A DNA stretch of 64,000 nt from an uncultured Prevotella sp. (GCA_900320905.1 ONTZ01000029.1:18573-82572), one strand, 5' to 3'; shown: positions 53,401-63,268, counted from the stretch's first letter. Program-made: numbers and translations. The notes: a model not told the origin generated them from the letters alone.

Positions 53401-53792
53401 TATATCAAGGCTCCTACAAGTCCGGAAGCCTCAATCATAATCATCTTCGATAGCGTCATCTCCTCCCACTTGTCAATGAGTAGACGGCGCACCAAGTGTG
53501 TGATACTCCAAAAGAGGAAGAGAATACACGTGGCTGACAGCAGTGCACTCATCATGTTCACCATCATTGCCACTTGCGTCGGATCGCTGGCAAATTGCGA
53601 GAATAGGTTGGCTGTCAGCATGAAGAATGGTGCCCCAGGGGGGTGACCTATTTCCAGTTTGTAACCGGTTGTGATAAACTCAGGACAGTCCCAGAACGAG
53701 GCTGTCGGCTCAATCGTGGAGCAATAGACGAAGGCGGCAATAAAAAACGCGAGCCAGCCGAGGACATTGTCCACCAGTCTGAATTGTTTCAT
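50409..53792 (-). CDS. DUF2723/GT117 membrane protein
   Basis: The 1,127-residue inner-membrane protein begins as DUF2723: NVLGWLAFFIAAFVYCSTIE, SFWDCPEFITTGYKLEIGHP then PGAPFFML, followed by about 11 membrane helices up to residue 680, with RERDYAYAGSFYAFAIWCGM near the last ones and a soluble, TPR-like C-terminal region. The family is ranked as glycosyltransferase family 117, with protein O-glycosylation proposed. Bacteroidetes carry it widely. It is followed by the overlapping deacetylase gene, suggesting joint action on a surface glycan. Confidence 0.88.
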   Translation of the reverse strand: MKQFRLVDNVLGWLAFFIAAFVYCSTIEPTASFWDCPEFITTGYKLEIGHPPGAPFFMLTANLFSQFASDPTQVAMMVNMMSALLSATCILFLFWSITHLVRRLLIDKWEEMTLSKMIMIEASGLVGALIYTFSDTFWFSAVEGEVYAYSSAFTAVVFWLILKWEDQADEPHSDRWLVLIAYMTGLSVGVHLLNLLCVPAIGLVYYYRRFPNANLKGSLIALGVSVVILAAVLYGVVPGIITVGGWFELFFVNTLGMPFNTGEIIYIILLVATVIWAVYETQTQKHSLTVQNIAFLLAFGMLGIPFYGWGWTAFIIGIVVLAALWFVLKMTREKLPLISARAKNTILLCMLMLMIGYSTYALIVIRSSANPPMDQNSPEDIFTLGDYLGREQYGNRPLFYGPAYTSQVALTVEGNMCRPVMSKGKPVYQRKEKASADEKDSYFIVRTKDEYKYAQNMLFPRMYDAAHAAAYESWMGGVDGTEVPYDRCGEPMMIKVPSQLENIRFFLSYQCNFMYWRYFMWNFAGRQNDIQGNGELEHGNWITGFSFIDDARLGNQNMLPDDLKENKGHNVFYCMPLILGLLGLFWQAWYTRKRKVGEKLIDDPIGIRQFWVVFFLFFMTGLAIVVYLNQTPMQPRERDYAYAGSFYAFAIWCGMGVAAIIDWLNRKMKKENLILTSIVSLACLVVPIQMASQTWDDHDRSGRYCCRDFGQNYLMTLQESGNPIIFTNGDNDTFPLWYNQDTESVRTDARVCNLSYLQTDWYIDQMRRPAYDSPSVPITWSRLEYCAGTNEYVSVDPSLKQQVLQLYKEQPLEAAAQFGEEPFELKNILKNWVRTKNSELHVIPTDTVYVTIDKEAVRKSGMMMAADSIPDRMVISLKGKSALYKGDLMMLEMIAQCNWTRPIYVATTVGSENYMNLGEHFVQEGLANRITPFRTHYTNERGDLVPMEGTKQFDTEKTYDNLMNKYKYGGIDKPGIYLDETVMRMCYTHRRLMSMLATNLLDEGKTDKVKAVLAKAEKEIPAYNVPHDYQSGSLDLARAYAETDQNKKAQELIDQLWKKSSQYIQWYCSLDGTRFASSQRECMINLYIMNQLLNLQDQVDAKKSKQMENQLQELSEIYYSKGGSFSE

Positions 53793-53834
53793 CTAAAAAC
53801 TATCTATTTTAACGTTAAAACCCAAATTCGGTTG

Positions 53835-53842
53835 CAAAGGTA
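53835..53842 (-). promoter_or_regulatory. -7 box of the GT117-deacetylase operon
   Basis: Minus strand TACCTTTG, 42 bp before the start codon. The -33 box is weak. Confidence 0.55.
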
Positions 53843-53908
53843 CGAAATAATTGTGAATTGAGCATTGTGCTTTGTGAATTATTTACCGTCCCTCTACATA
53901 AATTAACG

Positions 53909-54361
53909 TTATAGGAATAATCCCACGCCATAGATTAATATAATGTAGCGAAAAATCTTTCCGAGGGTGATGGCGATGAAGGTGATGACGATGTTGGAGC
54001 GCATCAGACCCAAGGCGATGGTGATGGCACTACCCAGAACAGGCAGGAAGGCGAAGAATCCCATCCAGGCGCCGTGACCTGCCAGGAAGCGGTGCGCCTT
54101 CTCAAGACTCTCCTTGCTGACATGCAGATATTTCTCAATCCACTCCATCTTCCCCATACGCCCTACGAAGTAGTTGACGATGCTGCCCAAAACATTGCCG
54201 ATGGTGCCGTAGATCATCAGCAACCACGGGTCGAGTCCCGTCGCCATAAGACCAATCATCACAGCCTCGCTGGAGAACGGAAAGAAACTGCCGGCTAGGA
54301 AGGCGGCCAGCAACATGCCCCAGTAGCCGTACTGCGTCAGAAAATGAACGATGAACTCCAT
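53909..54361 (-). CDS. YqaA-like small membrane protein (SNARE-associated/DedA type)
   Basis: The 150-residue protein has four or five membrane helices, with the family features FLAGSFFPFSSEAVMIGLMA, GTIGNVLGSIVNYFVGR and GFFAFLPVLGSAITIALG. YqaA proteins are small relatives of DedA flippases. Its start overlaps the upstream gene by 25 bp. It ends the methyltransferase-DPP IV-purD operon. Confidence 0.88.
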   Translation of the reverse strand: MEFIVHFLTQYGYWGMLLAAFLAGSFFPFSSEAVMIGLMATGLDPWLLMIYGTIGNVLGSIVNYFVGRMGKMEWIEKYLHVSKESLEKAHRFLAGHGAWMGFFAFLPVLGSAITIALGLMRSNIVITFIAITLGKIFRYIILIYGVGLFL

Positions 54362-55281
54362 AGGGTGAAGGCAGTCAGCAGCAAGGCAATGCCCAGGATG
54401 ATGCAGAAGGCGATATTGGTGAGTCGGGTGTAGGTGAGTGCTATGAAATGGCCGATGAGGGGACTCGTAGCGATGATAATGACACGCAGCAAAAGGTCTT
54501 CATGCTGTGGCTGGGCTATCAGGAAGACCATTGCCACGACATCGAGAAAGGCCAGACTGTAATATATCTGGCGGATGCGGATCTTATCGTTGAAACTGGT
54601 GCGCAGATAGTGGATCAGTCCCGTCACAAATAGGCTGACGAGGAAGGCAAAGGTCAGAATGTGGGAAAGACTGAGGGTGGTATAGTCGAAGGGGAATTGG
54701 AAGTCGCCCAGCGGTGCGAAATGCTGCCATAGGGGCTCGAAGTTACCTTCGTAGTGCCAAAGTATCCATGCCAACATGCCCCAGTAGGGTAGGAAGATGC
54801 CCAATAGGGATGCCAGGAAGGTGCGCCCCGTCAAGGTGAAGACGAAGAACATCATCATGATCCAATAGATGGGTATGAACCAAAGCGTGTGTACTTCCAC
54901 CAAACTACCGAGACTGAGGAAGACGAATGTATAGAAGGTGAGGCCCACAGACTCCTTGTCCTGATAGGAATGGAAGAGGGGGAGCAGGCTGGCGATGAGA
55001 CATAGTTGGGCAAAGGCTCCTTTGATGGAGGGGAACAGATAGCAGGCGATACAGGAGAGGATGACGAAGGCTGCCGACACGGAACGGCTGTAGATACGGA
55101 TTAGCACGTTGCTGTTGTTGAGTTCCACCATCAGATAGGTGGATACGACAAAGCAGGCGAACTGCCCCCACCACTGCTGAGGGAGCAGCCCGCACAGGAG
55201 CCAGATAACGATACCGTAGGCAGCAACGGCTGGGAGCGTGAAGCGGCTCTCAGCCACCTTGTTCTGAAATCTCTTGATCAC
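54337..55281 (-). CDS. Multi-spanning membrane protein of unknown function
   Basis: The 314-residue protein has about nine membrane helices. It resembles the Bacteroidetes DUF6427-type proteins, but this is weak. It sits 3 bp after purD and overlaps the yqaA-like gene, so it is a stable operon member. Confidence 0.7.
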   Translation of the reverse strand: MIKRFQNKVAESRFTLPAVAAYGIVIWLLCGLLPQQWWGQFACFVVSTYLMVELNNSNVLIRIYSRSVSAAFVILSCIACYLFPSIKGAFAQLCLIASLLPLFHSYQDKESVGLTFYTFVFLSLGSLVEVHTLWFIPIYWIMMMFFVFTLTGRTFLASLLGIFLPYWGMLAWILWHYEGNFEPLWQHFAPLGDFQFPFDYTTLSLSHILTFAFLVSLFVTGLIHYLRTSFNDKIRIRQIYYSLAFLDVVAMVFLIAQPQHEDLLLRVIIIATSPLIGHFIALTYTRLTNIAFCIILGIALLLTAFTLWSSSFIF

Positions 55282-55284
55282 GTC

Positions 55285-56571
55285 TTACAGGTCGGCGCCT
55301 ATGTCGTGGCGGAAATACTTGTCAGTGAACTGAATCTTCTGGGCCTCCTCGAATGACTTCTGAAGGGCCTCGGCCTTGTCCTTGCCATAACTGCTGACAG
55401 CGATGACGCGTCCTCCGGCTGTGACAACCTCGCCGCCCTTCATTGCCGTGCCACTATGGAAGGTGATTGAACCTTCCACCTGATCGATGCCGCTGATAGG
55501 ATAGCCCTTCTTGTAAGCCTGCGGATAACCGCCGCTGACGAGCATCACACACACAGCGGCACGGGGGTCAAACTCGATAGGACGCTTGTCGAGATCGCCC
55601 TTGGCGACACCTTCAAACAAATCCACGATGTCGCTCTTCAAGCGCAGCATTACACTCTCTGTCTCTGGGTCGCCCATACGGCAGTTGTATTCGATGACGT
55701 ATGGCTCAGGCTCGCCAGTAGGCGTGTTGGTGCGGTTGATGAGTCCGAAGAAGATAAATCCCTTGTAGTCGATACCATCAGCAGCCAAGCCCTCTACCGT
55801 CGGACGGATGATGCGGTCTTCTACCTTCTGCATCCATTCCTTCGTGGCGAAGGGAACGGGTGTCACACTGCCCATGCCGCCTGTGTTCAGGCCTGTGTCG
55901 TGTTCTCCGATACGCTTGTAGTCCTTTGCCTCAGGCAAAATCTTATAGTGCTGACCGTCGGTAAGAACAAAGACCGAGCACTCGATGCCACTCATAAACT
56001 CCTCGATGACCACTCGACTGGAGGCATTGCCGAACATACCGCCCAACATCTCCTGCAGTTCTTTTTTTGCCTCGTCGAGGGTAGGCAGTATCAGCACGCC
56101 CTTGCCTGCGCAGAGTCCGTCTGCTTTCAGTACGTAAGGCGGCTGGAGTGTCTCAAGGAACTTCAGTCCCTCCTCCAAATGCTCGCCATCGAAGGTCTGG
56201 TAGCAGGCGGTGGGGATGTTGTGGCGCTGCATGAAACTCTTGGCAAAGTCCTTCGAGCCTTCCAGTACGGCACCCGCCTTCGAGGGGCCGATCACCGGGA
56301 CGCCCTTTGTACGACTGTCGGCCTTCAACTCGTCGTAGATACCCTTCACCAGCGGGTCTTCAGGGCCTACTACAACCATGCTGACGGCATTCTTCACACA
56401 GAACTGTTTGATGGCTTCGAAGTCATCTGCCTTCATCGCTACGTTCTCGCCTACGTTGCTGGTTCCTGCATTACCTGGGGCAATGTAGAGTTTCTCACAC
56501 TTGCTGCTCTGAGCGATTTTCCATGCAAGGGCGTGCTCTCGTCCGCCACTGCCTAACAATAAAATCTTCAT
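55285..56571 (-). CDS. purD: Phosphoribosylamine-glycine ligase
   Basis: The 428-residue ATP-grasp enzyme carries out the second step of purine synthesis, making GAR. It starts [18 protein letters not shown], with [20 protein letters not shown] and [20 protein letters not shown], the ATP-grasp core [16 protein letters not shown], and [10 protein letters not shown] for metal binding. It lies 4 bp after the DPP IV gene. Confidence 0.97.
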   Translation of the reverse strand: MKILLLGSGGREHALAWKIAQSSKCEKLYIAPGNAGTSNVGENVAMKADDFEAIKQFCVKNAVSMVVVGPEDPLVKGIYDELKADSRTKGVPVIGPSKAGAVLEGSKDFAKSFMQRHNIPTACYQTFDGEHLEEGLKFLETLQPPYVLKADGLCAGKGVLILPTLDEAKKELQEMLGGMFGNASSRVVIEEFMSGIECSVFVLTDGQHYKILPEAKDYKRIGEHDTGLNTGGMGSVTPVPFATKEWMQKVEDRIIRPTVEGLAADGIDYKGFIFFGLINRTNTPTGEPEPYVIEYNCRMGDPETESVMLRLKSDIVDLFEGVAKGDLDKRPIEFDPRAAVCVMLVSGGYPQAYKKGYPISGIDQVEGSITFHSGTAMKGGEVVTAGGRVIAVSSYGKDKAEALQKSFEEAQKIQFTDKYFRHDIGADL

Positions 56572-56575
56572 ATCG

Positions 56576-58780
56576 TTATTTTAAATAATCTTCGAAATAC
56601 TGGGTGATGCGCTCATGCAGATGCACTGAGGCATGTCCTCGCATATTATGTTCCTCACCGGGATAGGCGAAGAAGTCAGGCTGAGTACCCGCCTTGACGC
56701 AGGCATCGAGGAACGACAGACAGTGCTGGGGAACGACGGTGTTATCGTTGTAGCCTGTGATGATCTGCAGTTTCCCCTTTAGGTTTTTCGCCTTGCTGAT
56801 GAGGCTCGTCTTGGCATAGCCTTCAGGATTGCTCTGGGGCGTACCCATATAGCGTTCGCCGTACATCACCTCATACCATCTCCAGTCGATGACAGGGCCT
56901 CCAGCCACGCCCACTTTGAACACGTCGGGATAGTTGGTCATCAGTGAGATGGTCATAAACCCACCGAAACTCCAGCCGTGGACACCGAGGCGGTTCATAT
57001 CGACGTATGGTAGGCTGCGCAGATAATCAACGCCCTTCATCTGATCTTGCATCTCAATCTGGCCGAGTTGATGGAAGGTAGCCTGCTCGAAGTCACGACC
57101 CCGATACTGGCTTCCCCGATTGTCGAGGATAAAGACGATATAGCCTTTCTGTGCCATATAGGTCTCCCAGGTGCGAGAGGCCCAGTGCCAAGAGGCCTGT
57201 ATATTGTTGGCATGAGGGCCACCATAGACATATACCACTGTGGGGTATTTCTTCTCAGGGTTAAAGTCGGCGGGTTTTACCATCCTATAATAGAGGTCGG
57301 TCTTACCGTCAGCCGCCTTGATGCTGCCACACTCGAAGATGGGCTGCTGGTAATCTACCCAGGGGTCTTCTGCCTCTAAGAGGTTCGTGTGGCGAGGGGT
57401 CTTGGGGGTCAGGTCAACCACATCGATGACACGGGGTCTTGTGGTGGTGGAGAATCTGTCGATAAGATAATTCCCCGATGGTGATAACTCACCGTTGTGA
57501 ACCCCATCCACCATTCCCAGTTGTTTGATGGCACCTGTCATGCTGACGCTGTAGAGACGGTGGTGCAGGGGATGTTCCTTGTTGGCTTTGAAAATGATGG
57601 TTTTCTGCTTCTTGTTGAAGCCTACGACATCCATAACCACCCACGGGCCACAGGTCAGTTGTTTGAGACACTCGCCTTGGGTGTTATATAAATAAAGGTG
57701 GTTGTAGCCGTCGCGCTGACTCTGCATCAGGAACTTCGTGTCGTCCCAGGGCAGGAACTGGATGGGATGCAGGGGCTCCACGTATTTGTCGGAGGTCTCG
57801 CGATAGAGGTCTGCGAGGCGTTCGCCTGTCTCGGCATTATAGGCTACCAGGCGACAGTCGTTCTGACCTCTGTTCAGTTCGAACAGATAGACCGTCTTGC
57901 TGTCAGGGCTCCAGGCGATATTCGTGAAATAGCAGGTCTTTTGGAGCGCTTCTGGGGAGACATCAGTGACAGGCGTCCGCAGATAGATGGTCTTTTGCGT
58001 GCGGAGGTCGTAGATGCCGATGGTGACGACATGCGTCTTGCCACCTGCCATCGGGTATTTATCTGGTTCGTAGGCGGCAGGGCAGGGTTCTATACAGGGA
58101 TTGATGTTCACCTGCGGATAGTCCGTCACCATGCTCTGGTCCATGCGATAGAAGGCCAGACGCTGTCCGTCAGGACTCCAGAAAGTGCCTTTCTCGATGC
58201 CGAACTCATTACGGTGTACGCTTTGTCCATAGACAATCTCACGACTACCGTCAGTGGTCAACTGGTGCTCGTGCCCTTCACCGTCTGCTACATAGAGTTG
58301 ATGGCTCTTGATGTAGGCTGTCGCTTTCGAGATGGGGTTCCAGTCTTCAGCAGATTCTTTTATGGTACTGTCTTGCCAGACAACCTGTTTTTCCTTGAAA
58401 TCTACCAGGATGACTGCCTTTCTGTTGCCGACTTTTACAATAGGCTTTTCGGGATAGGGGAAGGTGGCGTTCATCAGGTGCCGTACGTATTTCTCATCAT
58501 CACTCTCGGCCCATTTGTTGATGTCGTCGAGGGTGAAGAGCAGTTCCTTCTTTCCTGTCTTTGTGTCGATGGTATAGCACTCTTCTACATCCGTCTGTAT
58601 CAGTTGATCACCCCACCAGGTCAGCCACATATTCTTGGGCTGGAACTTGTGGTAGTTCGTACCACCGAAGTTCAGGTCTTCAAGGGTGAAAAATTTGTCT
58701 TGCGCAGCCAATGACACGGGAGTGAAAAGTGATAAGTGAGAAGTGATAAGTATAAACAGTAGGTATTTAATCTTCGTCAT
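56576..58780 (-). CDS. Dipeptidyl peptidase IV (S9 family), exported
   Basis: The 734-residue protein has a signal peptide ([20 protein letters not shown]), an eight-bladed propeller domain (DPPIV_N), then the S9 hydrolase domain with [12 protein letters not shown], the nucleophile in [15 protein letters not shown], the Asp in [10 protein letters not shown] and the His in [11 protein letters not shown]. It removes X-Pro or X-Ala dipeptides in the periplasm. I chose the ATG at 58780: the longer frame upstream reads through the basic-tail repeats of the preceding gene. It overlaps that gene by 14 bp. Confidence 0.92.
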   Translation of the reverse strand: MTKIKYLLFILITSHLSLFTPVSLAAQDKFFTLEDLNFGGTNYHKFQPKNMWLTWWGDQLIQTDVEECYTIDTKTGKKELLFTLDDINKWAESDDEKYVRHLMNATFPYPEKPIVKVGNRKAVILVDFKEKQVVWQDSTIKESAEDWNPISKATAYIKSHQLYVADGEGHEHQLTTDGSREIVYGQSVHRNEFGIEKGTFWSPDGQRLAFYRMDQSMVTDYPQVNINPCIEPCPAAYEPDKYPMAGGKTHVVTIGIYDLRTQKTIYLRTPVTDVSPEALQKTCYFTNIAWSPDSKTVYLFELNRGQNDCRLVAYNAETGERLADLYRETSDKYVEPLHPIQFLPWDDTKFLMQSQRDGYNHLYLYNTQGECLKQLTCGPWVVMDVVGFNKKQKTIIFKANKEHPLHHRLYSVSMTGAIKQLGMVDGVHNGELSPSGNYLIDRFSTTTRPRVIDVVDLTPKTPRHTNLLEAEDPWVDYQQPIFECGSIKAADGKTDLYYRMVKPADFNPEKKYPTVVYVYGGPHANNIQASWHWASRTWETYMAQKGYIVFILDNRGSQYRGRDFEQATFHQLGQIEMQDQMKGVDYLRSLPYVDMNRLGVHGWSFGGFMTISLMTNYPDVFKVGVAGGPVIDWRWYEVMYGERYMGTPQSNPEGYAKTSLISKAKNLKGKLQIITGYNDNTVVPQHCLSFLDACVKAGTQPDFFAYPGEEHNMRGHASVHLHERITQYFEDYLK

Positions 58781-60320
58781 CGTCAAACCTCCTTTTGCTT
58801 TTTTCAAATTTCCGTACGGCTTTGTCCGTCTTTCTGTTGTTGCGGTCAAAGCGCCCCTTACCATCCTTGCGGTCGAAACGCCCCTTACCGTCCTTGCGGT
58901 CGAAACGCTTCCCGTCTTTGCGGTCGAAGCGCCCTTTGCCGTCTTTTCTTTCAAGGCGCTTGCCATTGTCATTCCTTTCCTGACGATCCTCTCGACGGGG
59001 TTTTCGCTCAGGTTTCTCCAGATCATGGTGATGGAACGTGAAAGTGCGGATGTCTGCTTCCTCGTTCTGTTCCGTTTCCTCCAAACGCTGCTTGAACTCA
59101 CGTTCTTTCTTGAAACGGTGCTTCTGAGCCATCTCGCGCTTTTCCTCATCAGTCTTCACAATGCCGCCTTCGTGTCGGAAGTCTTTCAATTTGCCGTCGA
59201 ACATCTGGTATCTGCGGAACTCGCATTCCAGAGAGCCATTATAGAGAGGAATTTTAATACTTGGTTTCAGACCGATCTGCTCGAAGCACTCCTCTCGGTA
59301 AGAGAGTATCCAAGCGTCGTTGCCTTTGAACTGATGCTTCAGGCGTTCACCAATCATCTTATAGGTGCCGAGCAGGTCGGGTGTTGAGATGCGTTCTCCG
59401 TAGGGTGGGTTGGTAATGATGATACTCTTGTGTTTGGGCTGTACGAAATCTTTGAAGTCTTGCTGCTCGATGGTGATGGCGCTCGACAGTCCTGCTGCTT
59501 TCACATTCATACGAGCCGTATTGACGGCCTTCATCTCAATATCGTAGCCATAGATATGGTGTTTGAACTCCCGTTCCTGACTGTCATCGTTGTATATCTC
59601 GTCGAAAAGATCTGCATCGAAGTTAGACCATTTCTCGAAGGCATACTCCTTGCGGAAGAGCCCTGGTGCCATGTTTCTGGCGATGAGAGCCGCCTCGATG
59701 AGGAGGGTGCCTGAACCGCACATCGGATCGATGAAGTCCGTATCGCCCTGCCAGCCAGACATCAGAATCATGCCAGCAGCCAATACCTCATTGAGTGGTG
59801 CTTCCACACTTTCCTGACGGTAGCCACGACGGTGGAGCGACTCGCCACTGGAATCGAGGCTGAGGGTGCAGTGGTCTTCTGCGATATGTATGTTCAGGCG
59901 GATATCGGGGTTGGCCACAGAGATGTTGGGGCGTTTGCCTGTCTTCTCGCGGAACTGGTCCACGATGGCATCTTTAACCTTATAAGCAACGAATTTGGAA
60001 TGTCTGAACTCTTCTGAGAAGACCACCGCATCAACGGCGAAAGTCTTTTCTGGTTCCAGGTAATTAAGCCAGTCTGTCTTCTTTATTTCTTCGTAGACAT
60101 CATCGGCACTCTTGGCTTTGAAGTGCCGGATGGGTTTCAGTATTCTGATAGCGGTGTGCAATTGGAAGTTGGCACGGTACATCATCTCCTTGTTACCTGT
60201 AAACGAAACCATCCGTCTACCAATCTGTACGTTGTTGGCCCCTAACTGAGCCAGTTCTTTCGCCAGCACAGGTTCCAGTCCCATGAACGTTTTGGCGATT
60301 AATTCAAATTCTTGTTCCAT
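58767..60320 (-). CDS. THUMP-domain rRNA methyltransferase (RlmL-like) with basic repeat tail
   Basis: The 517-residue protein has an N-terminal THUMP RNA-binding domain (residues about 40-150), then a Rossmann methyltransferase with IDPMCGSGTLLIEAALIARN and the catalytic IITNPPYGER, as in m2G-forming RlmL. The last about 90 residues are highly charged and end in four units of the type RKDGKGRFD, giving a basic disordered tail probably for ribosomal RNA. I chose the ATG at 60320 (MEQEFELIAKTFMGLE), which follows a perfect promoter. Confidence 0.88.
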   Translation of the reverse strand: MEQEFELIAKTFMGLEPVLAKELAQLGANNVQIGRRMVSFTGNKEMMYRANFQLHTAIRILKPIRHFKAKSADDVYEEIKKTDWLNYLEPEKTFAVDAVVFSEEFRHSKFVAYKVKDAIVDQFREKTGKRPNISVANPDIRLNIHIAEDHCTLSLDSSGESLHRRGYRQESVEAPLNEVLAAGMILMSGWQGDTDFIDPMCGSGTLLIEAALIARNMAPGLFRKEYAFEKWSNFDADLFDEIYNDDSQEREFKHHIYGYDIEMKAVNTARMNVKAAGLSSAITIEQQDFKDFVQPKHKSIIITNPPYGERISTPDLLGTYKMIGERLKHQFKGNDAWILSYREECFEQIGLKPSIKIPLYNGSLECEFRRYQMFDGKLKDFRHEGGIVKTDEEKREMAQKHRFKKEREFKQRLEETEQNEEADIRTFTFHHHDLEKPERKPRREDRQERNDNGKRLERKDGKGRFDRKDGKRFDRKDGKGRFDRKDGKGRFDRNNRKTDKAVRKFEKSKRRFDDDED

Positions 60321-60377
60321 TTTTGTTATATGTGGAAATACCAATATAAAAGTTGATATTTGTCGACTTTTCGAGTG

Positions 60378-60409
60378 CAAAGTTAATGCAAGTTAGGCAA
60401 AAAAACAAA
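60378..60409 (-). promoter_or_regulatory. Promoter of the methyltransferase-DPP IV-purD operon
   Basis: Minus strand TTTG (60409-60406), 20 bp, TAACTTTG (60385-60378). A perfect consensus. Confidence 0.75.
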
Positions 60410-60434
60410 TAAATCGCAAAAAAATACCTTATAT

Positions 60435-60466
60435 TTTGTGTGATTCCGTTTTTTTTCTTAATTTTG
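60435..60466 (+). promoter_or_regulatory. Promoter of the histidine kinase operon
   Basis: TTTG at 60435-60438, 20 bp, TAATTTTG at 60459-60466. A perfect consensus, 20 bp before the ATG at 60487, which excludes the in-frame TTG/GTG starts upstream. Confidence 0.8.
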
Positions 60467-60486
60467 CCACGTCAACAGTCACGATT

Positions 60487-61725
60487 ATGGCAGAGAACAT
60501 TCTATCTTTCTCTTTGCACAATGTCACGTCCGTTCAGATTATGTGGATTCTGGGGGCAGTCTTCTTCCTGCTCCTGATAATCCTGATTTACCGTCAGTAT
60601 GTTAAGAGGCGGCAATTGAAAAATGACTTGTCAGAACTTGAGAAGATGATGCAGAGTAATGTGGAGTATGAGTTTGTACTGAAAGCCATGCATCTGGCCA
60701 CCTGGCATGTGAACCCCAAGATGCGGACGGTGTTTTTCGATAATGACTATCGCGAAGATACAGGCAACTTTATTCCAGAGGCCGGCACCAATATCGATGA
60801 TTGGGTGTTGCAACTTTTTCCAAATGATCAGTCAAGGGTGGGAAAGGCACTCGATGAGATATGTCTGGGTGAGACGGATGTCTTTTACCAGCAGTATCAG
60901 GTCAAGTCTGTCATTCCTGGTAAGTCGTATTGGGAGGAGAGTTATGCGACTATTGGAGAGCGCGATGCTGACGGAACCCCCTTGAAGATTGTGGGTGCCT
61001 CTATGCGTATCGACAATCGTAAGGATATGGAGAATGCCCTGATCCAAGCCCGTAACAAGGCTCAGGAGAGTGACCGTTTGAAGACGGCCTTTCTGGCGAA
61101 CATGGGCCATGAGATCCGTACGCCTCTTAATGCCATTGTCGGCTTTGCCGATCTGTTGCCAGTGGTGCAGAGTGAGGAGGATCGCAACCAGTTGATTCAG
61201 GAAATCCAGAACAACAACCAGAAACTGCTGCGAATCATCAACGGACTGGTCAGCATGTCGGAGATAGAGGCTGGCGCTAATAGTCTGGCGTTGAATGTCG
61301 TCGACCTGAATTCCCTGCTGTCGGAGATGCAGGAGCGTATTCAGGTGGGTACGGAAGTGCCTATCTTGCTGCAATTGCCGCAAAAGGAGATGCTGATCCA
61401 TTCTGACTTGGAGAAATTGAAAACCATCATGGAGCACTTCCTGACGAATGCCATTAAGTTCACGACGTCAGGTACCATCACTATGGGCTATGATGTGGAA
61501 GACAACCATGTGCGTCTCTGGGTTCGTGATACAGGAAAGGGCATTGCGAAGGATGACCAGGAGCGTATCTTTGAGCGCTTCGTGAAGATCGACGAATATG
61601 TGCCTGGTACCGGCCTTGGACTTTCTGTGGTCAAGTCGCATGCCCGGCAACTTGGTGGTACGGTGGGTGTGGAGTCGGAATTGGGGGAGGGCTCCCGTTT
61701 CTGGGTTTTGCTGCCCCTTACATAA
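60487..61725 (+). CDS. Membrane sensor histidine kinase
   Basis: The 412-residue protein has one membrane helix at about 17-38 (VQIMWILGAVFFLLLIILIY), a PAS-like segment (about 55-165), the H-box NMGHEIRTPLNAIVGFADLL (phospho-His), and a catalytic ATPase domain with NAIKFTTSGTI (N box), DTGKGIAKDDQERIFERF (G1/F) and GTGLGLSVVKSHA (G2). There is no periplasmic sensor loop and no response regulator next door. The stop shares a base with the next start (TAATG). Confidence 0.92.
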   Translation: MAENILSFSLHNVTSVQIMWILGAVFFLLLIILIYRQYVKRRQLKNDLSELEKMMQSNVEYEFVLKAMHLATWHVNPKMRTVFFDNDYREDTGNFIPEAGTNIDDWVLQLFPNDQSRVGKALDEICLGETDVFYQQYQVKSVIPGKSYWEESYATIGERDADGTPLKIVGASMRIDNRKDMENALIQARNKAQESDRLKTAFLANMGHEIRTPLNAIVGFADLLPVVQSEEDRNQLIQEIQNNNQKLLRIINGLVSMSEIEAGANSLALNVVDLNSLLSEMQERIQVGTEVPILLQLPQKEMLIHSDLEKLKTIMEHFLTNAIKFTTSGTITMGYDVEDNHVRLWVRDTGKGIAKDDQERIFERFVKIDEYVPGTGLGLSVVKSHARQLGGTVGVESELGEGSRFWVLLPLT

Positions 61726-62369
61726 TGCTTCGTATGCGACATCTCATCTGTCTTTTATTTCTGTTGATGATGCCGTCTGCTGTGATGCAGGCGCAGGATT
61801 TTTCTGTGGCTCCGCTCAGTGATTCCCTCTTTGCACGGATGCAGGGACGGTCTTATCCTGAGGGCTGTGCCGTGCCTCGTAGTGATTTGCGTCATGTCCG
61901 TGTGCTCCATGTCGATGCACAGGGAAAAGTCCACAAGGGCGAACTAGTCTGCAACAAGGCTATCGCCCAGGATCTCGTCGAGATTTTCCGCCGCCTCTAT
62001 CAGGCGCGCTATCCGATTGAGAAGATCCGGCTGATAGATGACTATGAGGCCGATGATGAGCAGTCGATGAGAGACAATAATACCTCCAGTTTCTGCTACC
62101 GTACCGTCTCTGGCACGAAGAAACTCTCCAAGCATGCTTTGGGAATGGCTGTCGATATCAATACACGCTACAATCCCTATGTGCGGAAAGGGGCTGACGG
62201 GCGCCAACTGGTCTCTCCCGACAATGGCCTTCCCTATACCGACCGTCAGAAGACCTATCCCTACAAGATTGTCAAGGGCGACCTGCTCTACCGGCTCTTT
62301 ATCCAGCACGGTTTCAAGTGGGGCGGTAACTGGCGCACCATGAAGGATTACCAGCATTTCGAAAAATAA
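61725..62369 (+). CDS. M15-family D,D-peptidase-like protein, exported
   Basis: The 214-residue protein has a signal peptide (HLICLLFLLMMPSAVMQAQD). The C-terminal half has the M15 zinc motif SKHALGMAVDIN (His and Asp) and the final DYQHFE (His). It probably cuts peptidoglycan peptides. Translation appears coupled to the kinase gene. Confidence 0.85.
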   Translation: MLRMRHLICLLFLLMMPSAVMQAQDFSVAPLSDSLFARMQGRSYPEGCAVPRSDLRHVRVLHVDAQGKVHKGELVCNKAIAQDLVEIFRRLYQARYPIEKIRLIDDYEADDEQSMRDNNTSSFCYRTVSGTKKLSKHALGMAVDINTRYNPYVRKGADGRQLVSPDNGLPYTDRQKTYPYKIVKGDLLYRLFIQHGFKWGGNWRTMKDYQHFEK

Positions 62370-62443
62370 CGGGCACCTGTGCAACTTTTCCGCTGTCGCG
62401 AACGTCAAACACCTAGAAACGAAACAAAGAAACAGAAACAGCG

Positions 62444-63220
62444 ATGAAAACAACCAAGTACGTAATGCGCAGCCTCCTGCTGCTGTTGATGGCCCAGACC
62501 GTCGTGTCGTGTATCTATAGAAGTGGCTCTTGGGATAACGGCCCAAAAGTAGTAAAGACCCGTCCCCTGAAGGGATTCGACAAGATCGCCATTATGGGAT
62601 CCCCCTCTGTCTATTATTTCCAGGCCGATACTTACCACGTCAGCGTGAAAGGCCCGGAAGAGGCGGTGAAGAAGATAGTTACCGACGTCGAGGATGGCAC
62701 TCTTGTCATTCGCAACAAGGGGAAGATCGGCATATTCAACGTGTCCTTTGGCGATATGGGCGATGTGACCGTGCATGTCGGTTCGCCCGACCTGACCAGC
62801 GTCAGCCTGAGTGGCTCCGGCGACTTCGTCTGCGAGGGTGATCTGGATACCGACGAGATGCAAATCTCCCTCCGAGGCTCCGGCGACATCACCTTCGATA
62901 AGATCATCTGCGATCACTGTGAGACGGAACTGATTGGTTCCGGCGATATCAGGGTCAAGCGTCTGGAGGCCATCACGTCGGATATCATCCTCGTCGGCTC
63001 CGGTGATATGGAGGTGTGGCACAGAAACGTCGATAATTCGGACATCACCCTGCGCGGCTCCGGCGACATCACCGTCCATTTCGAGGAGGGCTGCAAGAAG
63101 GTGGATTGTCAGATGAGTGGCTCAGGCGATATCTGCCTGGAGGGTAAGGTCGAGCAGATGAATAAACACAAGTCTGGCTCCGGCGATATCGATACAGATA
63201 GATTGACCATCGTAAAATAA
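62444..63220 (+). CDS. DUF2807 (GIN-domain) lipoprotein
   Basis: The 258-residue protein has a lipobox in LLLLMAQTVVSC (cysteine at about 23) and a DUF2807 domain beginning LKGFDKIAIMGSPSVYYFQA, then a run of seven GSGD turns (SLSGSGDFV, RGSGDITF, IGSGDIRV, VGSGDMEV, RGSGDITV, SGSGDICL, SGSGDID) spaced about 20 residues, as expected for a right-handed beta-helix. Function unknown; a head adhesin role has been proposed for the family. It has 74 bp before it and a terminator after it. Confidence 0.88.
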   Translation: MKTTKYVMRSLLLLLMAQTVVSCIYRSGSWDNGPKVVKTRPLKGFDKIAIMGSPSVYYFQADTYHVSVKGPEEAVKKIVTDVEDGTLVIRNKGKIGIFNVSFGDMGDVTVHVGSPDLTSVSLSGSGDFVCEGDLDTDEMQISLRGSGDITFDKIICDHCETELIGSGDIRVKRLEAITSDIILVGSGDMEVWHRNVDNSDITLRGSGDITVHFEEGCKKVDCQMSGSGDICLEGKVEQMNKHKSGSGDIDTDRLTIVK

Positions 63221-63230
63221 CCCCCACAAG

Positions 63231-63262
63231 AATCCCCGAAAGCCTTTCGACTTCCGGGGATT
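63231..63262. terminator. Bidirectional terminator beside smalltalk copy 2
   Basis: AATCCCCGAAAG (63231-63242) pairs with CTTCCGGGGATT (63251-63262), one mismatch, with a following T run. It is closely similar to the terminator at 24170-24205. Confidence 0.8.
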
Positions 63263-63268
63263 TCTTTT

